Below are positions 50,400 through 58,943 of a stretch of DNA of 64,000 nt, one piece after another. The stretch covers positions 1 to 64,000 of the forward strand of contig CAMOIX010000002.1 in assembly GCA_946616365.1 (NCBI GenBank). Direction: 5' to 3'. The position numbers were made by a program, and so were the translations under genes. Source of the DNA: AC2028 sp002373595 (GTDB taxonomy: Bacteria; Bacillota; Clostridia; Lachnospirales; Lachnospiraceae). Below the pieces are notes generated by a model that saw nothing but the letters and a program-made list of their open reading frames with translations, had not been told where the DNA came from and made no database searches. Within the stretch, counting starts at the first letter, position 1; every line of letters starts with the position of its first letter.

Positions 50400-50415
50400 T
50401 TTGAATAAACCTCCG

Positions 50416-51189
50416 TTATCCGCTTATTTCCAATACATCCATCGGATCTATCAATTCTCCGTCAAGCTCGATCTGATACCCAAGCTTGTCGTTATCGGAG
50501 CTTATCATAATGAGAGAGTTGCCGCCCGAAACGATATCCCCCTCTTTAACTATAGGATCACCTTGATTCCTATAGATACTTACGTATCCGTTTCCGTGAT
50601 CTATATATATAGCATTGCCGAATTCTGCGTCGTTGGTAATGATCTTTGTAACAGTCCCCGAACCGGCCGCTACTACAAATGTTCCGTCAGTCGCGGTAAA
50701 TATGACCATGGGCTCGACAACCTCAGGTTCCTCTCCTTCAGCGGTATCATCCTCGGATACAGCCGTCTGGATCTCAAAGCTTGCAGATCCGCTAAGAGGA
50801 AAAGCATTGGGTATGGACTGCTGTTCTATCGTCTCAGCCAGCTCCGCTTCCGAAGCCACCTTGATATTGACGGTATCGCTTAATATCTGTATCTGACCGT
50901 TGAGAGCATCTATCTGATCCTTAAGATCGAGATTTTCCTTCTCCAGATCGGCGATCATATCTGCCTGACCGTTCATGGTGCTCCTGTAACGATCCCATAT
51001 TTCCTTTTCATAGAAAACAAGTCCGACTGCGGAACCAACAATAAGACTCAAGACTATCACAGCGATCCAGAAAAGTGTCTTGTTTACGCTGTAGCGTCTG
51101 ACCGACTCTCCCGTTCCGCTGGACGCGATGATCATATGAAGTTGAGATTTCTTCTTATGCTTGCTGGGCTTAAGTACAACGGAATACAT
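50416..51189 (-). CDS. Degenerate M23 (LytM-like) protein
   Basis: About 257 residues from the ATG at 51189 (AAAGG seven bases upstream). Basic N-terminus, one membrane helix (about 38-60), a short coiled coil (about 75-115), an acidic linker and a C-terminal LytM fold (about 160-255). Zinc ligands are gone: the HxxxD site reads FTATDGT and HxH reads YQIEL. It is therefore probably a non-enzymatic scaffold or activator, acting with the downstream bactofilin at sites of wall growth. Confidence 0.85.
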   Translation of the reverse strand: MYSVVLKPSKHKKKSQLHMIIASSGTGESVRRYSVNKTLFWIAVIVLSLIVGSAVGLVFYEKEIWDRYRSTMNGQADMIADLEKENLDLKDQIDALNGQIQILSDTVNIKVASEAELAETIEQQSIPNAFPLSGSASFEIQTAVSEDDTAEGEEPEVVEPMVIFTATDGTFVVAAGSGTVTKIITNDAEFGNAIYIDHGNGYVSIYRNQGDPIVKEGDIVSGGNSLIMISSDNDKLGYQIELDGELIDPMDVLEISG

Positions 51190-51225
51190 CTGCATACCTT
51201 TCCTATTGGTTTCCAAGTCGGGCTT

Positions 51226-51254
51226 ATTTTAACATATCCGACCATGGTACGCAA
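51226..51254 (-). promoter_or_regulatory. Promoter of the M23-bactofilin operon
   Basis: On the minus strand TTGCGT (51254-51249), 17 bases, TAAAAT (51231-51226), with the ribosome site about 25 bases further on. Confidence 0.6.
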
Positions 51255-51282
51255 CATTCCGTTAACATTTATGTAATATTTG

Positions 51283-52059
51283 TTATAATTTTGTCATATT
51301 CACTATTTGGCAAAAACTCATGTCTCCGCCATATATATCGAGTGCACTTCCGACAGTAAAATCGATACGATTTTTTCCAAACTCTCCGATGAGCTCAATG
51401 TCCCTAAAATTGTGGACTCCGCCGGCGTATGTGATCGTTTTTTTGTCGAAATCCGATACCATATTTAGTAGGTCTTTTTCAATTCCGCCCCTCTTACCCT
51501 CAACATCTGCTGCGTGGATCAAAAACTCATCGCATTTAGTTGACAACCTGTCAAGAAGTGAAATGTTAACAATTTCATCCGTTATCTTTTGCCATCTGTC
51601 CGTAACTATGTGATATCCGTCATCTTTTTTTCTGCAACTGAGGTCAAGGACCAGTCTCTCGGATCCTACGGCCGAAACCATCTCCTCCAGCCTCTCAAAA
51701 TCGATCTTTCCGTCCCTGAATATGTAAGATGTGACTATGACATGGGATGCTCCGGCATCGAGATACTCCCCGGCGTTATCGGGATTTATGCTCCCTCCTA
51801 TCTGGAGTCCCCCGGGATATGCCCCAAGAGCCAGCATTGCCTGCCTCTTTGTCTCCTCATAGTACGGGCTGTCTGCCGCATTCAAGAGGATGACATGTCC
51901 GCCCGGCAGATCCGAGTCCTTAAACATCTCCGCATAGTAGTCGGCATTTTTGTCCGAAGAAAAGTTTTCGCCCGCGGTGTCTCCTTCGTCCCTGAGACTA
52001 CCGCCGACGATCTGCTTGACCTTCCCGTTATGTATATCTATACACGGCCTGAATTTCAT
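51283..52059 (-). CDS. hisA: Eukaryotic-type HisA (ProFAR isomerase)
   Basis: 258 residues. It catalyses the Amadori isomerisation of ProFAR in histidine synthesis. The sequence follows yeast HIS6 rather than ordinary bacterial HisA: CIDIHNGKVKQIVGGSLRD, DLPGGHVILLN, VIVTSYIF, RLVLDLSCRKKDDGYHIVTD, EFLIHAADVEGKRGGI and GSALDIYGG. The catalytic Asp pair corresponds to CIDIHNG and HAADVEG. AGAGGACAAAT precedes the ATG. It stands alone, not in a his operon, next to a long palindromic element. Confidence 0.92.
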   Translation of the reverse strand: MKFRPCIDIHNGKVKQIVGGSLRDEGDTAGENFSSDKNADYYAEMFKDSDLPGGHVILLNAADSPYYEETKRQAMLALGAYPGGLQIGGSINPDNAGEYLDAGASHVIVTSYIFRDGKIDFERLEEMVSAVGSERLVLDLSCRKKDDGYHIVTDRWQKITDEIVNISLLDRLSTKCDEFLIHAADVEGKRGGIEKDLLNMVSDFDKKTITYAGGVHNFRDIELIGEFGKNRIDFTVGSALDIYGGDMSFCQIVNMTKL

Positions 52060-52087
52060 ATTTGTCCTCTTTTTTTGTAATTGTAAA

Positions 52088-52321
52088 GGACTTGGGCTTG
52101 TGATGTGTATTTTTCATGACCCTTGCAGGCGCATGTATGCGCCTATGCTCATTAGCGAACGAAGTCTCACGGAAATCGGTCCCGAGCGCCTCGTTCGAGC
52201 AGCTCGTGCACCATAGTACGAGCGTTGCGAGTTAAGCGAGGGCGATTTTGTCCTTAGTGAGACAAGTGAGCTTAGACGCGGAGCACCGGGTCTGAAAAAT
52301 ATACATCACAAGCCCAAGTCC
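52088..52321. repeat. Long palindromic intergenic element B
   Basis: Outer arms of about 34 bases (52088-52122 against 52288-52321) pair with two or three mismatches. An inner pair, GTCTCAC and GTGAGAC with GCTCA/TGAGC, continues the fold. The core is rich in CGAGC/GCGAG words, and GGCGCATGTATGCGCC forms a side hairpin. The arrangement resembles element A at 69-298 although the arms differ in sequence. It lies between dapB and hisA, both on the minus strand. Confidence 0.75.
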
Positions 52322-52341
52322 CCAAAAAAGTAAAAAAATAA

Positions 52342-53100
52342 TCAGAATTGGATCACATCCTGCATATCGTACAGTCCGGGACCCTTGCCGGCCAGGAATG
52401 CGGCTGCAGATACGGCTCCTCTTGCAAATACAGCCTTGGAGTATGCCCTGTGTGAGAAAGTTACCACCTCGTCCTGTCCCGCAAAGATCACATCATGGTC
52501 TCCCACGATAGTGCCTCCGCGTACAGACGAGATACCGATCTCCTTGGCATCCCTCTTCCGGCGTCTGTCCGATCTGTCATATACATACTCAAAGCTGTTT
52601 CCGAACTCTTCGTTGATGGAGTCAGCCAGAGCAAGTGCTGTTCCGCTGGGAGCATCAAGCTTTAAGTTGTGATGCTTCTCGACGATCTCTATATCGAATC
52701 CCGCAGGTGACAATACCTTTGCGGCATCCTTCAGCATCCTGATCAGCAGATTGACTCCGAGCGACATATTAGCCGACTTGAGCACAGCTACGCTCTCAGA
52801 GACCTTCTTTACCCTGGCAAGCTGCTCCTCTGAAAGTCCAGTCGTACAGAGTACTACAGGCATCTTATGAGCCTCGCAATAGTCCAGGAGTCCGTCCACT
52901 GCGGGAGCTGCCGAGAAATCAATGATACAGTCAGCTTTCTCAGTGCACTCTTCCAGACTTGCAAATACAGGATACGGATTGTGTCCGTCATCGAACTTAT
53001 CTATTCCGGCTGCCATCTCCATATCGGGCTCATTCTTTACGATCTCGCTGATCGTCTGGCCCATCTTTCCGTTGCAGCCGTGCATTATTACTCTGATCAT
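52342..53100 (-). CDS. dapB: 4-Hydroxy-tetrahydrodipicolinate reductase
   Basis: 252 residues. Lysine/diaminopimelate pathway, NAD(P)H-dependent. N-terminal Rossmann motif VIMHGCNGKMGQTI, dinucleotide-binding CTTGLSEEQL, and the signature EIVEKHHNLKLDAPSGTAL with the catalytic His-His and Lys. C-terminal SVRGGTIVGDHDVIFAGQDE is typical. Four-base overlap with dapA upstream; a short space then follows to palindromic element B. Confidence 0.95.
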   Translation of the reverse strand: MIRVIMHGCNGKMGQTISEIVKNEPDMEMAAGIDKFDDGHNPYPVFASLEECTEKADCIIDFSAAPAVDGLLDYCEAHKMPVVLCTTGLSEEQLARVKKVSESVAVLKSANMSLGVNLLIRMLKDAAKVLSPAGFDIEIVEKHHNLKLDAPSGTALALADSINEEFGNSFEYVYDRSDRRRKRDAKEIGISSVRGGTIVGDHDVIFAGQDEVVTFSHRAYSKAVFARGAVSAAAFLAGKGPGLYDMQDVIQF

Positions 53101-53981
53101 AAGATTCCGTAAGCCTCCATGCTTGCTTTAAGCCTTGCGGCATTCTTCTCTTCCATCTCTGTGAGCGGAAGTCTTAAAGGTCCTGCCTCCATGCCCATCA
53201 GATTGAGAGCCTTCTTAACAGGGATAGGGTTAACCTCACAGAAAAGAGCCTTGCAGAGGTCAAATGCCTTTAACTGCTCATCCAGAGATCCCTTTACATC
53301 TCCTGCAAAGTACTTAGCGCAGATATCGTGAGTCTGCTTCGGTGCTACATTTGCAAGGACTGAGATAACACCCTTTCCTCCGAGTGCGAGGATGGGAACT
53401 ATCTGATCGTCATTTCCCGAGTAGATATCTACACTTCCGTCAGCGATGGATGCAAGCTCAGCGATCTGACTGATGTTTCCGCTTGCTTCCTTTACAGCTA
53501 CGATATTCTTAACATCCTTGCAGAGTCTTACTACGGTCTCGGGAAGGATATTGCATCCGGTACGGCTGGGTACATTATAGAGGATAACGGGAATGCTGAT
53601 AGCCTCTGCCGTCTTCTTGAAATGCTCATAAAGACCGTTCTGGGTAGCCTTGTTGTAATAAGGAGATACAAGAAGGACTGCATCTGCTCCGTACTCTTCG
53701 GCTCCCTTGGAGAGATAGATAGCGGTCTCGGTGGAGTTTGATCCGGTTCCTGCGATGACAGGCACTCTCTTTGCCACCTTCTCTACGCAGAACTTTATAG
53801 CATCAAGATGCTCCTCGTGACTTAAAGTGGAAGCCTCACCGGTAGTGCCGCATACGACGATGGCATCGGTGCCTCCCTTTATCTGGAATTCTATAAGTTT
53901 CTCAAAAGCATCGTAATTAACGCTTCCGTCAGCGTTCATCGGGGTTACAATTGCTACTGCAGATCCTTCGAAAATAGACAT
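53097..53981 (-). CDS. dapA: 4-Hydroxy-tetrahydrodipicolinate synthase
   Basis: 294 residues, the standard size of this TIM-barrel enzyme. It condenses pyruvate with aspartate semialdehyde. Visible motifs: VCGTTGEASTLSHEEH (substrate Thr-Thr), VSPYYNKATQNG, the catalytic Tyr in VILYNVPSRTGCNI and the Schiff-base Lys in IVAVKEASGN. GGAAGGAG precedes the ATG. A promoter (minus TGTGCA-17-TATAAT, -10 at 54020-54015) lies about 35 bases upstream of the start. Confidence 0.95.
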   Translation of the reverse strand: MSIFEGSAVAIVTPMNADGSVNYDAFEKLIEFQIKGGTDAIVVCGTTGEASTLSHEEHLDAIKFCVEKVAKRVPVIAGTGSNSTETAIYLSKGAEEYGADAVLLVSPYYNKATQNGLYEHFKKTAEAISIPVILYNVPSRTGCNILPETVVRLCKDVKNIVAVKEASGNISQIAELASIADGSVDIYSGNDDQIVPILALGGKGVISVLANVAPKQTHDICAKYFAGDVKGSLDEQLKAFDLCKALFCEVNPIPVKKALNLMGMEAGPLRLPLTEMEEKNAARLKASMEAYGIL

Positions 53982-54052
53982 ATCTACTCCTTCCTAAAAC
54001 AACTCTTATCCGCGATTATACAACAACAGAGCCTCTTTGCACAGTACGAAAT

Positions 54053-55885
54053 TTAATTCGTAAATCCTGCACGCTTTCTGAGCCTGTGATCGAGTATCTT
54101 CTTTCTGATACGGAGATTGACCGGTGTTACTTCAAGGAGCTCATCCGTATCGATGAAATCAAGTGCCTGCTCAAGTGAAAGGATCCTCGGCGGCGTAAGC
54201 CTTAATGCCTCGTCAGCACTTGAAGATCTTGTATTGGTAAGCTGCTTTTTCTTGCAGACATTGATCTCGATATCCTCGGCCTTGCCGGTCTGTCCTACCA
54301 CCATTCCCGCATAGACCTTCTCTCCGGGTCCGATGAAGAGCGTTCCTCTCTCCTGTGCATTGAAAAGTCCGTAGGTGATAGCCTCTCCGGGCTCGAATGC
54401 GATGAGGCTTCCCTGCTTTCTGTACTGGATATCTCCCTTGTAAGGAGCATATCCGTCAAATACGGTATTGATAATACCATTACCCTTGGTGTCGGTGAGG
54501 AACTCTCCCCTGTATCCGATGAGGCCTCTCGCCGGTATTGAGAATTCAAGTCTCGTATATGTTCCGCCGGAGATCGAGCTCATATTCCTGAGTTCACCCT
54601 TTCTCTGACCGAGCTTCTCTATTACTGCTCCGCTGTAGTCATTGGGAACATCGATATATGCAAGCTCCATGGGCTCGAGCTTCTTGCCGTTCTCGTCCTC
54701 GTGATAGAGTACCTCAGCTTTGGATACAGCAAATTCATATCCTTCGCGTCTCATATTCTCGATAAGTACGGAGAGGTGAAGTTCTCCTCTTCCGGATACC
54801 TTAAATCTCTCGGTATCTTCCGTCTCCTCGACTCTGAGTGATACATCGGTATTAAGCTCTCTGAAAAGCCTGTCTCTTAAATGACGACTGGTTACATACT
54901 TTCCTTCCTGTCCTGCGAGAGGTGAATCGTTTACGATGAAATCCATTGCGATCGTAGGCTCAGATATCTTCTGGAAAGGAATGGGCTTTACATCTTCAGG
55001 TGAGCAGAGCGTATCTCCTATATGGATATCCGAAATACCGGAGATGGCAACGATCGATCCTATGCCGGCTTCCTTAACCTCTACCTTATTTAACCCGTCA
55101 AACTCATAGAGCTTGCTGACCTTTACTTTGACCTGCTTATCGGGCTCATGATGGTTGCAGATAACAACTTCCTGATTAACGCTTATCTTGCCGTTATCTA
55201 CCTTTCCTACTCCGATCCTTCCGACGTACTCATTGTAGTCTATAGTACTGATGAGCACCTGTGTTCCGGCTTCGGGATCTCCCTCGGGAGCGGGGATGTA
55301 CTCAAGTATCGTCTCGAAGAGAGGCTCCATGCTGGTTCCCTCTTCATCTGATGAGAGACTTGCTTTTCCTTCCTTTGCTGAAGCGAAAACAAAAGGACAA
55401 TCGAGCTGCGAATCATCCGCATCCAGTTCAAGGAAGAGCTCAAGCACTTCATCCACAACCTCATCGGGTCTTGCTTCGGGACGGTCGATCTTGTTGATAC
55501 ATACAACGACCGGAAGCTTAAGCTCAAGTGCTTTTCTCAATACAAACTTAGTCTGGGGCATTGCTCCCTCGAAAGCATCTACAACGAGTACTACACCGTT
55601 TACCATCTTGAGTACACGCTCGACCTCTCCTCCGAAATCCGCATGTCCCGGTGTGTCTATGATATTGATCTTGGTATCCTTATATGTTACTGCCGTATTC
55701 TTGGAGAGTATCGTTATACCTCTTTCTCTCTCGATATCTCCCGAGTCCATGACTCTCTCGGCCACTTCCTGATTCTCTCTGAATACTCCCGACTGTTTTA
55801 AGAGTTCGTCTACCAGCGTCGTCTTACCGTGGTCTACATGTGCGATGATTGCTACGTTTCTGATCTTTTCGTTCTTCTGTACCAT
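54053..55885 (-). CDS. typA: Ribosome-associated GTPase TypA/BipA
   Basis: 610 residues, full length. G-domain motifs: G1 AHVDHGKTTLVDE, G2 ERGITIL, G3 DTPGHADFGGEVE, G4 NKIDRPEAR and G5 ASAKEGKAS. Then EF-G-like domains II, III and V and the TypA-specific C-terminal domain (RKKQLTNTRSSSADEALRL, ending RAGFTN). It acts in ribosome assembly and stress adaptation. Thirty-two bases separate it from recN; it probably belongs to the end of the same transcript. Confidence 0.95.
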   Translation of the reverse strand: MVQKNEKIRNVAIIAHVDHGKTTLVDELLKQSGVFRENQEVAERVMDSGDIERERGITILSKNTAVTYKDTKINIIDTPGHADFGGEVERVLKMVNGVVLVVDAFEGAMPQTKFVLRKALELKLPVVVCINKIDRPEARPDEVVDEVLELFLELDADDSQLDCPFVFASAKEGKASLSSDEEGTSMEPLFETILEYIPAPEGDPEAGTQVLISTIDYNEYVGRIGVGKVDNGKISVNQEVVICNHHEPDKQVKVKVSKLYEFDGLNKVEVKEAGIGSIVAISGISDIHIGDTLCSPEDVKPIPFQKISEPTIAMDFIVNDSPLAGQEGKYVTSRHLRDRLFRELNTDVSLRVEETEDTERFKVSGRGELHLSVLIENMRREGYEFAVSKAEVLYHEDENGKKLEPMELAYIDVPNDYSGAVIEKLGQRKGELRNMSSISGGTYTRLEFSIPARGLIGYRGEFLTDTKGNGIINTVFDGYAPYKGDIQYRKQGSLIAFEPGEAITYGLFNAQERGTLFIGPGEKVYAGMVVGQTGKAEDIEINVCKKKQLTNTRSSSADEALRLTPPRILSLEQALDFIDTDELLEVTPVNLRIRKKILDHRLRKRAGFTN

Positions 55886-55917
55886 TTCTTTTTTCTGCTT
55901 CCTTACTTTCTTATATA

Positions 55918-57585
55918 TTAAATATTTTTATCTCTGTTCCTAATGAGCTCTCTTGCGTTCTCGAGCGCACTCTCCGTGATCTCATCCGATCCGAGGAGCC
56001 TTGCGACTTCTCTTACGCGTTCCTCTTCATCCAGCTCACGCACTCTCGTATTGGTCCTTCCGGACTCGGTGCTCTTTTCTATTGCGAAATGATGATCAGC
56101 CATAGCTGCTATCTGCGGCAGGTGAGTGATGCAGATTACCTGATGAACCTTTGCTGCTTCGCGCAGTCTCTCCGCAACCTTCCATGCAGTCTTTCCGCTT
56201 ATGCCCGCGTCTATCTCATCGAATATGAGCGTGCCCGACGAATCTCTTCCCGCCATGACGGTCTTGATGCCGAGCATTATCCTGGAGAGTTCTCCTCCGC
56301 TCGCCACTTCACCGAGAGGCTTCACACTCTCACCCGGATTGGTCGAGATATAGAATTCTATATCGTCCGCACCCTTTGACGAAGGTTCACACTCTTCGCT
56401 TCTTACCTCAAAATTCACCTCGAGGAAATTGAGCGACTCAAGTACCGATTTTAACTCTTTTTCAAATGAAGGTACAGTCTTTTTTCTAAGCTCTGAGAGT
56501 ACAGCACATTCCTTATCCAGCTTTTTTCTCGCAGTCTCTTCTGCTTTCTTCAGACCTTCGATGTAGCTGTCGTAGTCCTCAAACTTCTCAAGTACGGCTC
56601 TCTGCTTTTCTCCGTACTCAAGCACATCCTCTATCGTACGACCGTATTTATCCTTAAGTCTGTTTATCAGATTGAGTCTGTTCTCAGTCTCTGCGAATTC
56701 CTTTTCATCGAATTCCATATCCTCGAGGTATCCGCTCATCTCTCTCGACAGATCGCTCATAAGTGAATCTATCTCAGAGAGTCTCTGTGCAAATCCTTCG
56801 AGTTCGTCATCGTATTTCGAAACAGTCCTTAATGCTCTGCATGCATGATCAGTGCTCTCGGATGCGCCCCCGTCTCCCGAATCGATATATCCGCAGGCTT
56901 CGTTCAATGCCTCGGCTATCTTCTGAGAATTGACCATTTTCTTATAGAGCGTTTCAAGTCCCTCGTCCTCACCGGATTTAAGGTTTGCTCTTTCGATCTC
57001 CTCAAGTTCAAAGCGAGCGAGTTCCTGCTCTCTTGCCTTGGATGATGAATCACCGCTCTCATTATCAAGTGCAGTCTTTGCATCACGCCACTCAGCATAA
57101 GCCTTCGATACTTCCTCGCGCATCTTACCGGCCTTTTCTCCGATATAATCATCAAGGATATCAAGGTGCTTTGCTTTGTGCAGGAGTGTTTCGTGTTCAT
57201 GCTGTCCGTGCAGATCAATGACTCCGTCCGATACAGCCTTTACCTGCCTGGCGGTAACTGTTTCTCCGTTGATCCTGCATGAGCTCTTGCCGTCGGAAAA
57301 TCTCCTCGAGAGGATGAATTCCTCGCCGTCCGGATCAAGTTCCATCTCACGGAGTCTTTCAGCGATGCGATCCTCCATATCAAAAACAAGAGTCGCAGCG
57401 CCGGCGCTTTCACCCGTTCTGAGGATTCCCGAAGGCATCTTTCCGCCGAGTGCGAGCATTACCGAATCCACGAGGAGTGATTTGCCCGCTCCCGTTTCTC
57501 CGGTAAGGATGTTGAGGCCCGGGCCGAATTCAACCCTTTCCTCACTGATCAGTGCCAGATTTTTTACTTCAAGACTTCTAAGCAT
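55918..57585 (-). CDS. recN: DNA repair protein RecN
   Basis: 555 residues. SMC-like ATPase acting early in double-strand-break repair. N-terminal Walker A LTGETGAGKSLLVDSVMLAL, ending in a central coiled coil (about 150-370) with conserved DLHGQHEHETLLHKAKHL before it. C-terminal ABC signature EVASGGELSRIMLGIKTVMA, Walker B LIFDEIDAGISGKTAW, and THLPQIAAMADHHF. No LexA-like box was found upstream. It lies downstream of argR, as usual in Firmicutes. Confidence 0.95.
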   Translation of the reverse strand: MLRSLEVKNLALISEERVEFGPGLNILTGETGAGKSLLVDSVMLALGGKMPSGILRTGESAGAATLVFDMEDRIAERLREMELDPDGEEFILSRRFSDGKSSCRINGETVTARQVKAVSDGVIDLHGQHEHETLLHKAKHLDILDDYIGEKAGKMREEVSKAYAEWRDAKTALDNESGDSSSKAREQELARFELEEIERANLKSGEDEGLETLYKKMVNSQKIAEALNEACGYIDSGDGGASESTDHACRALRTVSKYDDELEGFAQRLSEIDSLMSDLSREMSGYLEDMEFDEKEFAETENRLNLINRLKDKYGRTIEDVLEYGEKQRAVLEKFEDYDSYIEGLKKAEETARKKLDKECAVLSELRKKTVPSFEKELKSVLESLNFLEVNFEVRSEECEPSSKGADDIEFYISTNPGESVKPLGEVASGGELSRIMLGIKTVMAGRDSSGTLIFDEIDAGISGKTAWKVAERLREAAKVHQVICITHLPQIAAMADHHFAIEKSTESGRTNTRVRELDEEERVREVARLLGSDEITESALENARELIRNRDKNI

Positions 57586-57630
57586 ATATCTCCTATCCGC
57601 CTTCTCCCTAAGCGGATGCCAATCTTCTTA

Positions 57631-58089
57631 CTAACGATCCTGCAGCATGATCCTGATGCGTTCCATCAGGCGTCTCGTGTCGGGTGCGGTTCTGACCGCT
57701 ACCATGATAGTATCGTCTCCCGCGATACATCCGACAACTTCTTCAAATTTCATCGAGTCTATGGCTGCCGCAACCGCCATAGCCATTCCCGATACAGTCT
57801 TTATCACGAGGATATTCTGTGCCATATCCATCGATACGAATCCGTCATGAAGCACACGGATGAATTTCTCTGACATATCTTCTGCGGAGCCTTTGCCCAG
57901 AGCGGCATACTTAAATCCTCCGGTCTCGCAGGGAACCTTGGTAAGTCCCAGCTGTCTGATATCACGACTGATCGTAGCCTGCGTAGCATTGAAACCTTCC
58001 TTTGTCAGAAGGTCCGAGAGTTCCTCCTGCGTTCCTATGGGTTTCTCACTTATCAGTTTTAAGATACGGTCCTGTCTGTCATGTCTCAT
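57631..58089 (-). CDS. argR: Arginine repressor
   Basis: 152 residues from the ATG at 58089, which overlaps the nadK stop (TGATG). Winged HTH (about 3-70): QDRILKLISEKPIGTQEELS and NATQATISRDIRQLGLTKV. C-terminal oligomerisation and arginine-binding domain with GCIAGDDTIMVAVRT, where the Asp pair binds arginine. It represses arginine synthesis and activates catabolism. Embedded between nadK and recN in the conserved operon. Confidence 0.95.
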   Translation of the reverse strand: MRHDRQDRILKLISEKPIGTQEELSDLLTKEGFNATQATISRDIRQLGLTKVPCETGGFKYAALGKGSAEDMSEKFIRVLHDGFVSMDMAQNILVIKTVSGMAMAVAAAIDSMKFEEVVGCIAGDDTIMVAVRTAPDTRRLMERIRIMLQDR

Positions 58090-58943
58090 CAATTCTCTCC
58101 GAGTTTTTTGTGAAGTGTCTCTAAGAAGCTTGTCTTTTCGAGTCTTGCAAATTCGGTGATCTTTTCGGATCTGGATATCCTGATACTGTCACCGGTATTT
58201 AATATCTTCCTTCCCGCTCCGTCAAAGTTTACTTCAACTTCCTGATTGACGCCCTCTCTTGCCTTGGGGATCTTGATCTCTATAACATCATCCGCAGAGA
58301 GTATGATACTCCTATGATTTAATGTGTGCGGGCATATCGGTGTGAGAGTCAGTATCTTGGCTCCGGGCTCAACTATCGGTCCGCCTGCAGACAGGTTGTA
58401 TCCGGTCGATCCGGTGGGAGTCGTTACGATGATACCGTCTGCACGATACTGATTGAGGAACAGTCCGTTGATATATATATCAAAGTTTATAAGTCTTATC
58501 GATCCCCGTCTTGCGAGAACTATGTCATTGAGTGCCCAGCTCTCAAATCCGCCGCCCCCTGCATACTGCATACTTCCTAGGAGCATCATCCTGCTGTCGA
58601 CAAAGTAATCACCTGCGATGAGTCTGTCCAGAGCCTCTTTGTAATTATCCTTTTCTATCTCAGTCAGATAACCGACTCTTCCGAGATTAACTCCGGCGAT
58701 ATGAATGTTAAGTTTCTTTACATCTCTCGCAGCCTGCAGCACGGTGCCGTCTCCGCCGAGTGCTATGAGCATATCGGTCATTCCCGCAGTCCTTAAGAGT
58801 TCCTGATCCTCTTCATCCTCGGATCCGTCGCTTTTATAGATATCCGCTTCACAGCCCTTACTTATGAGATAATCCTTTATCTCGTTCGCAACGGCCGCAT
58901 CGGGATCTTTGTATATATTTGTATATATAAGAAATCTTTTCAT
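58089..58943 (-). CDS. nadK: NAD kinase
   Basis: 284 residues. Phosphorylates NAD to NADP. Motifs: ALGGDGTVLQAARDV (GGDG with catalytic Asp), NLGRVGYLTEIEKDN, the ATP/NAD loop TPTGSTGYNLSAGGPIV and PICPHTLNHRSIIL. Overlaps tlyA by four bases upstream and argR by one base downstream, i.e. translationally coupled. Confidence 0.95.
   Translation of the reverse strand: MKRFLIYTNIYKDPDAAVANEIKDYLISKGCEADIYKSDGSEDEEDQELLRTAGMTDMLIALGGDGTVLQAARDVKKLNIHIAGVNLGRVGYLTEIEKDNYKEALDRLIAGDYFVDSRMMLLGSMQYAGGGGFESWALNDIVLARRGSIRLINFDIYINGLFLNQYRADGIIVTTPTGSTGYNLSAGGPIVEPGAKILTLTPICPHTLNHRSIILSADDVIEIKIPKAREGVNQEVEVNFDGAGRKILNTGDSIRISRSEKITEFARLEKTSFLETLHKKLGEN

Noticed and set aside
50077..50883. Long plus-strand open frame antisense to the bactofilin and M23 genes.
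   Set aside because: It has no ribosome site and no recognisable motif, and the minus-strand genes are convincing.
52130..52300. Possible tRNA-like or known regulatory RNA in palindromic element B.
   Set aside because: No anticodon or acceptor geometry and no known riboswitch motif was found.
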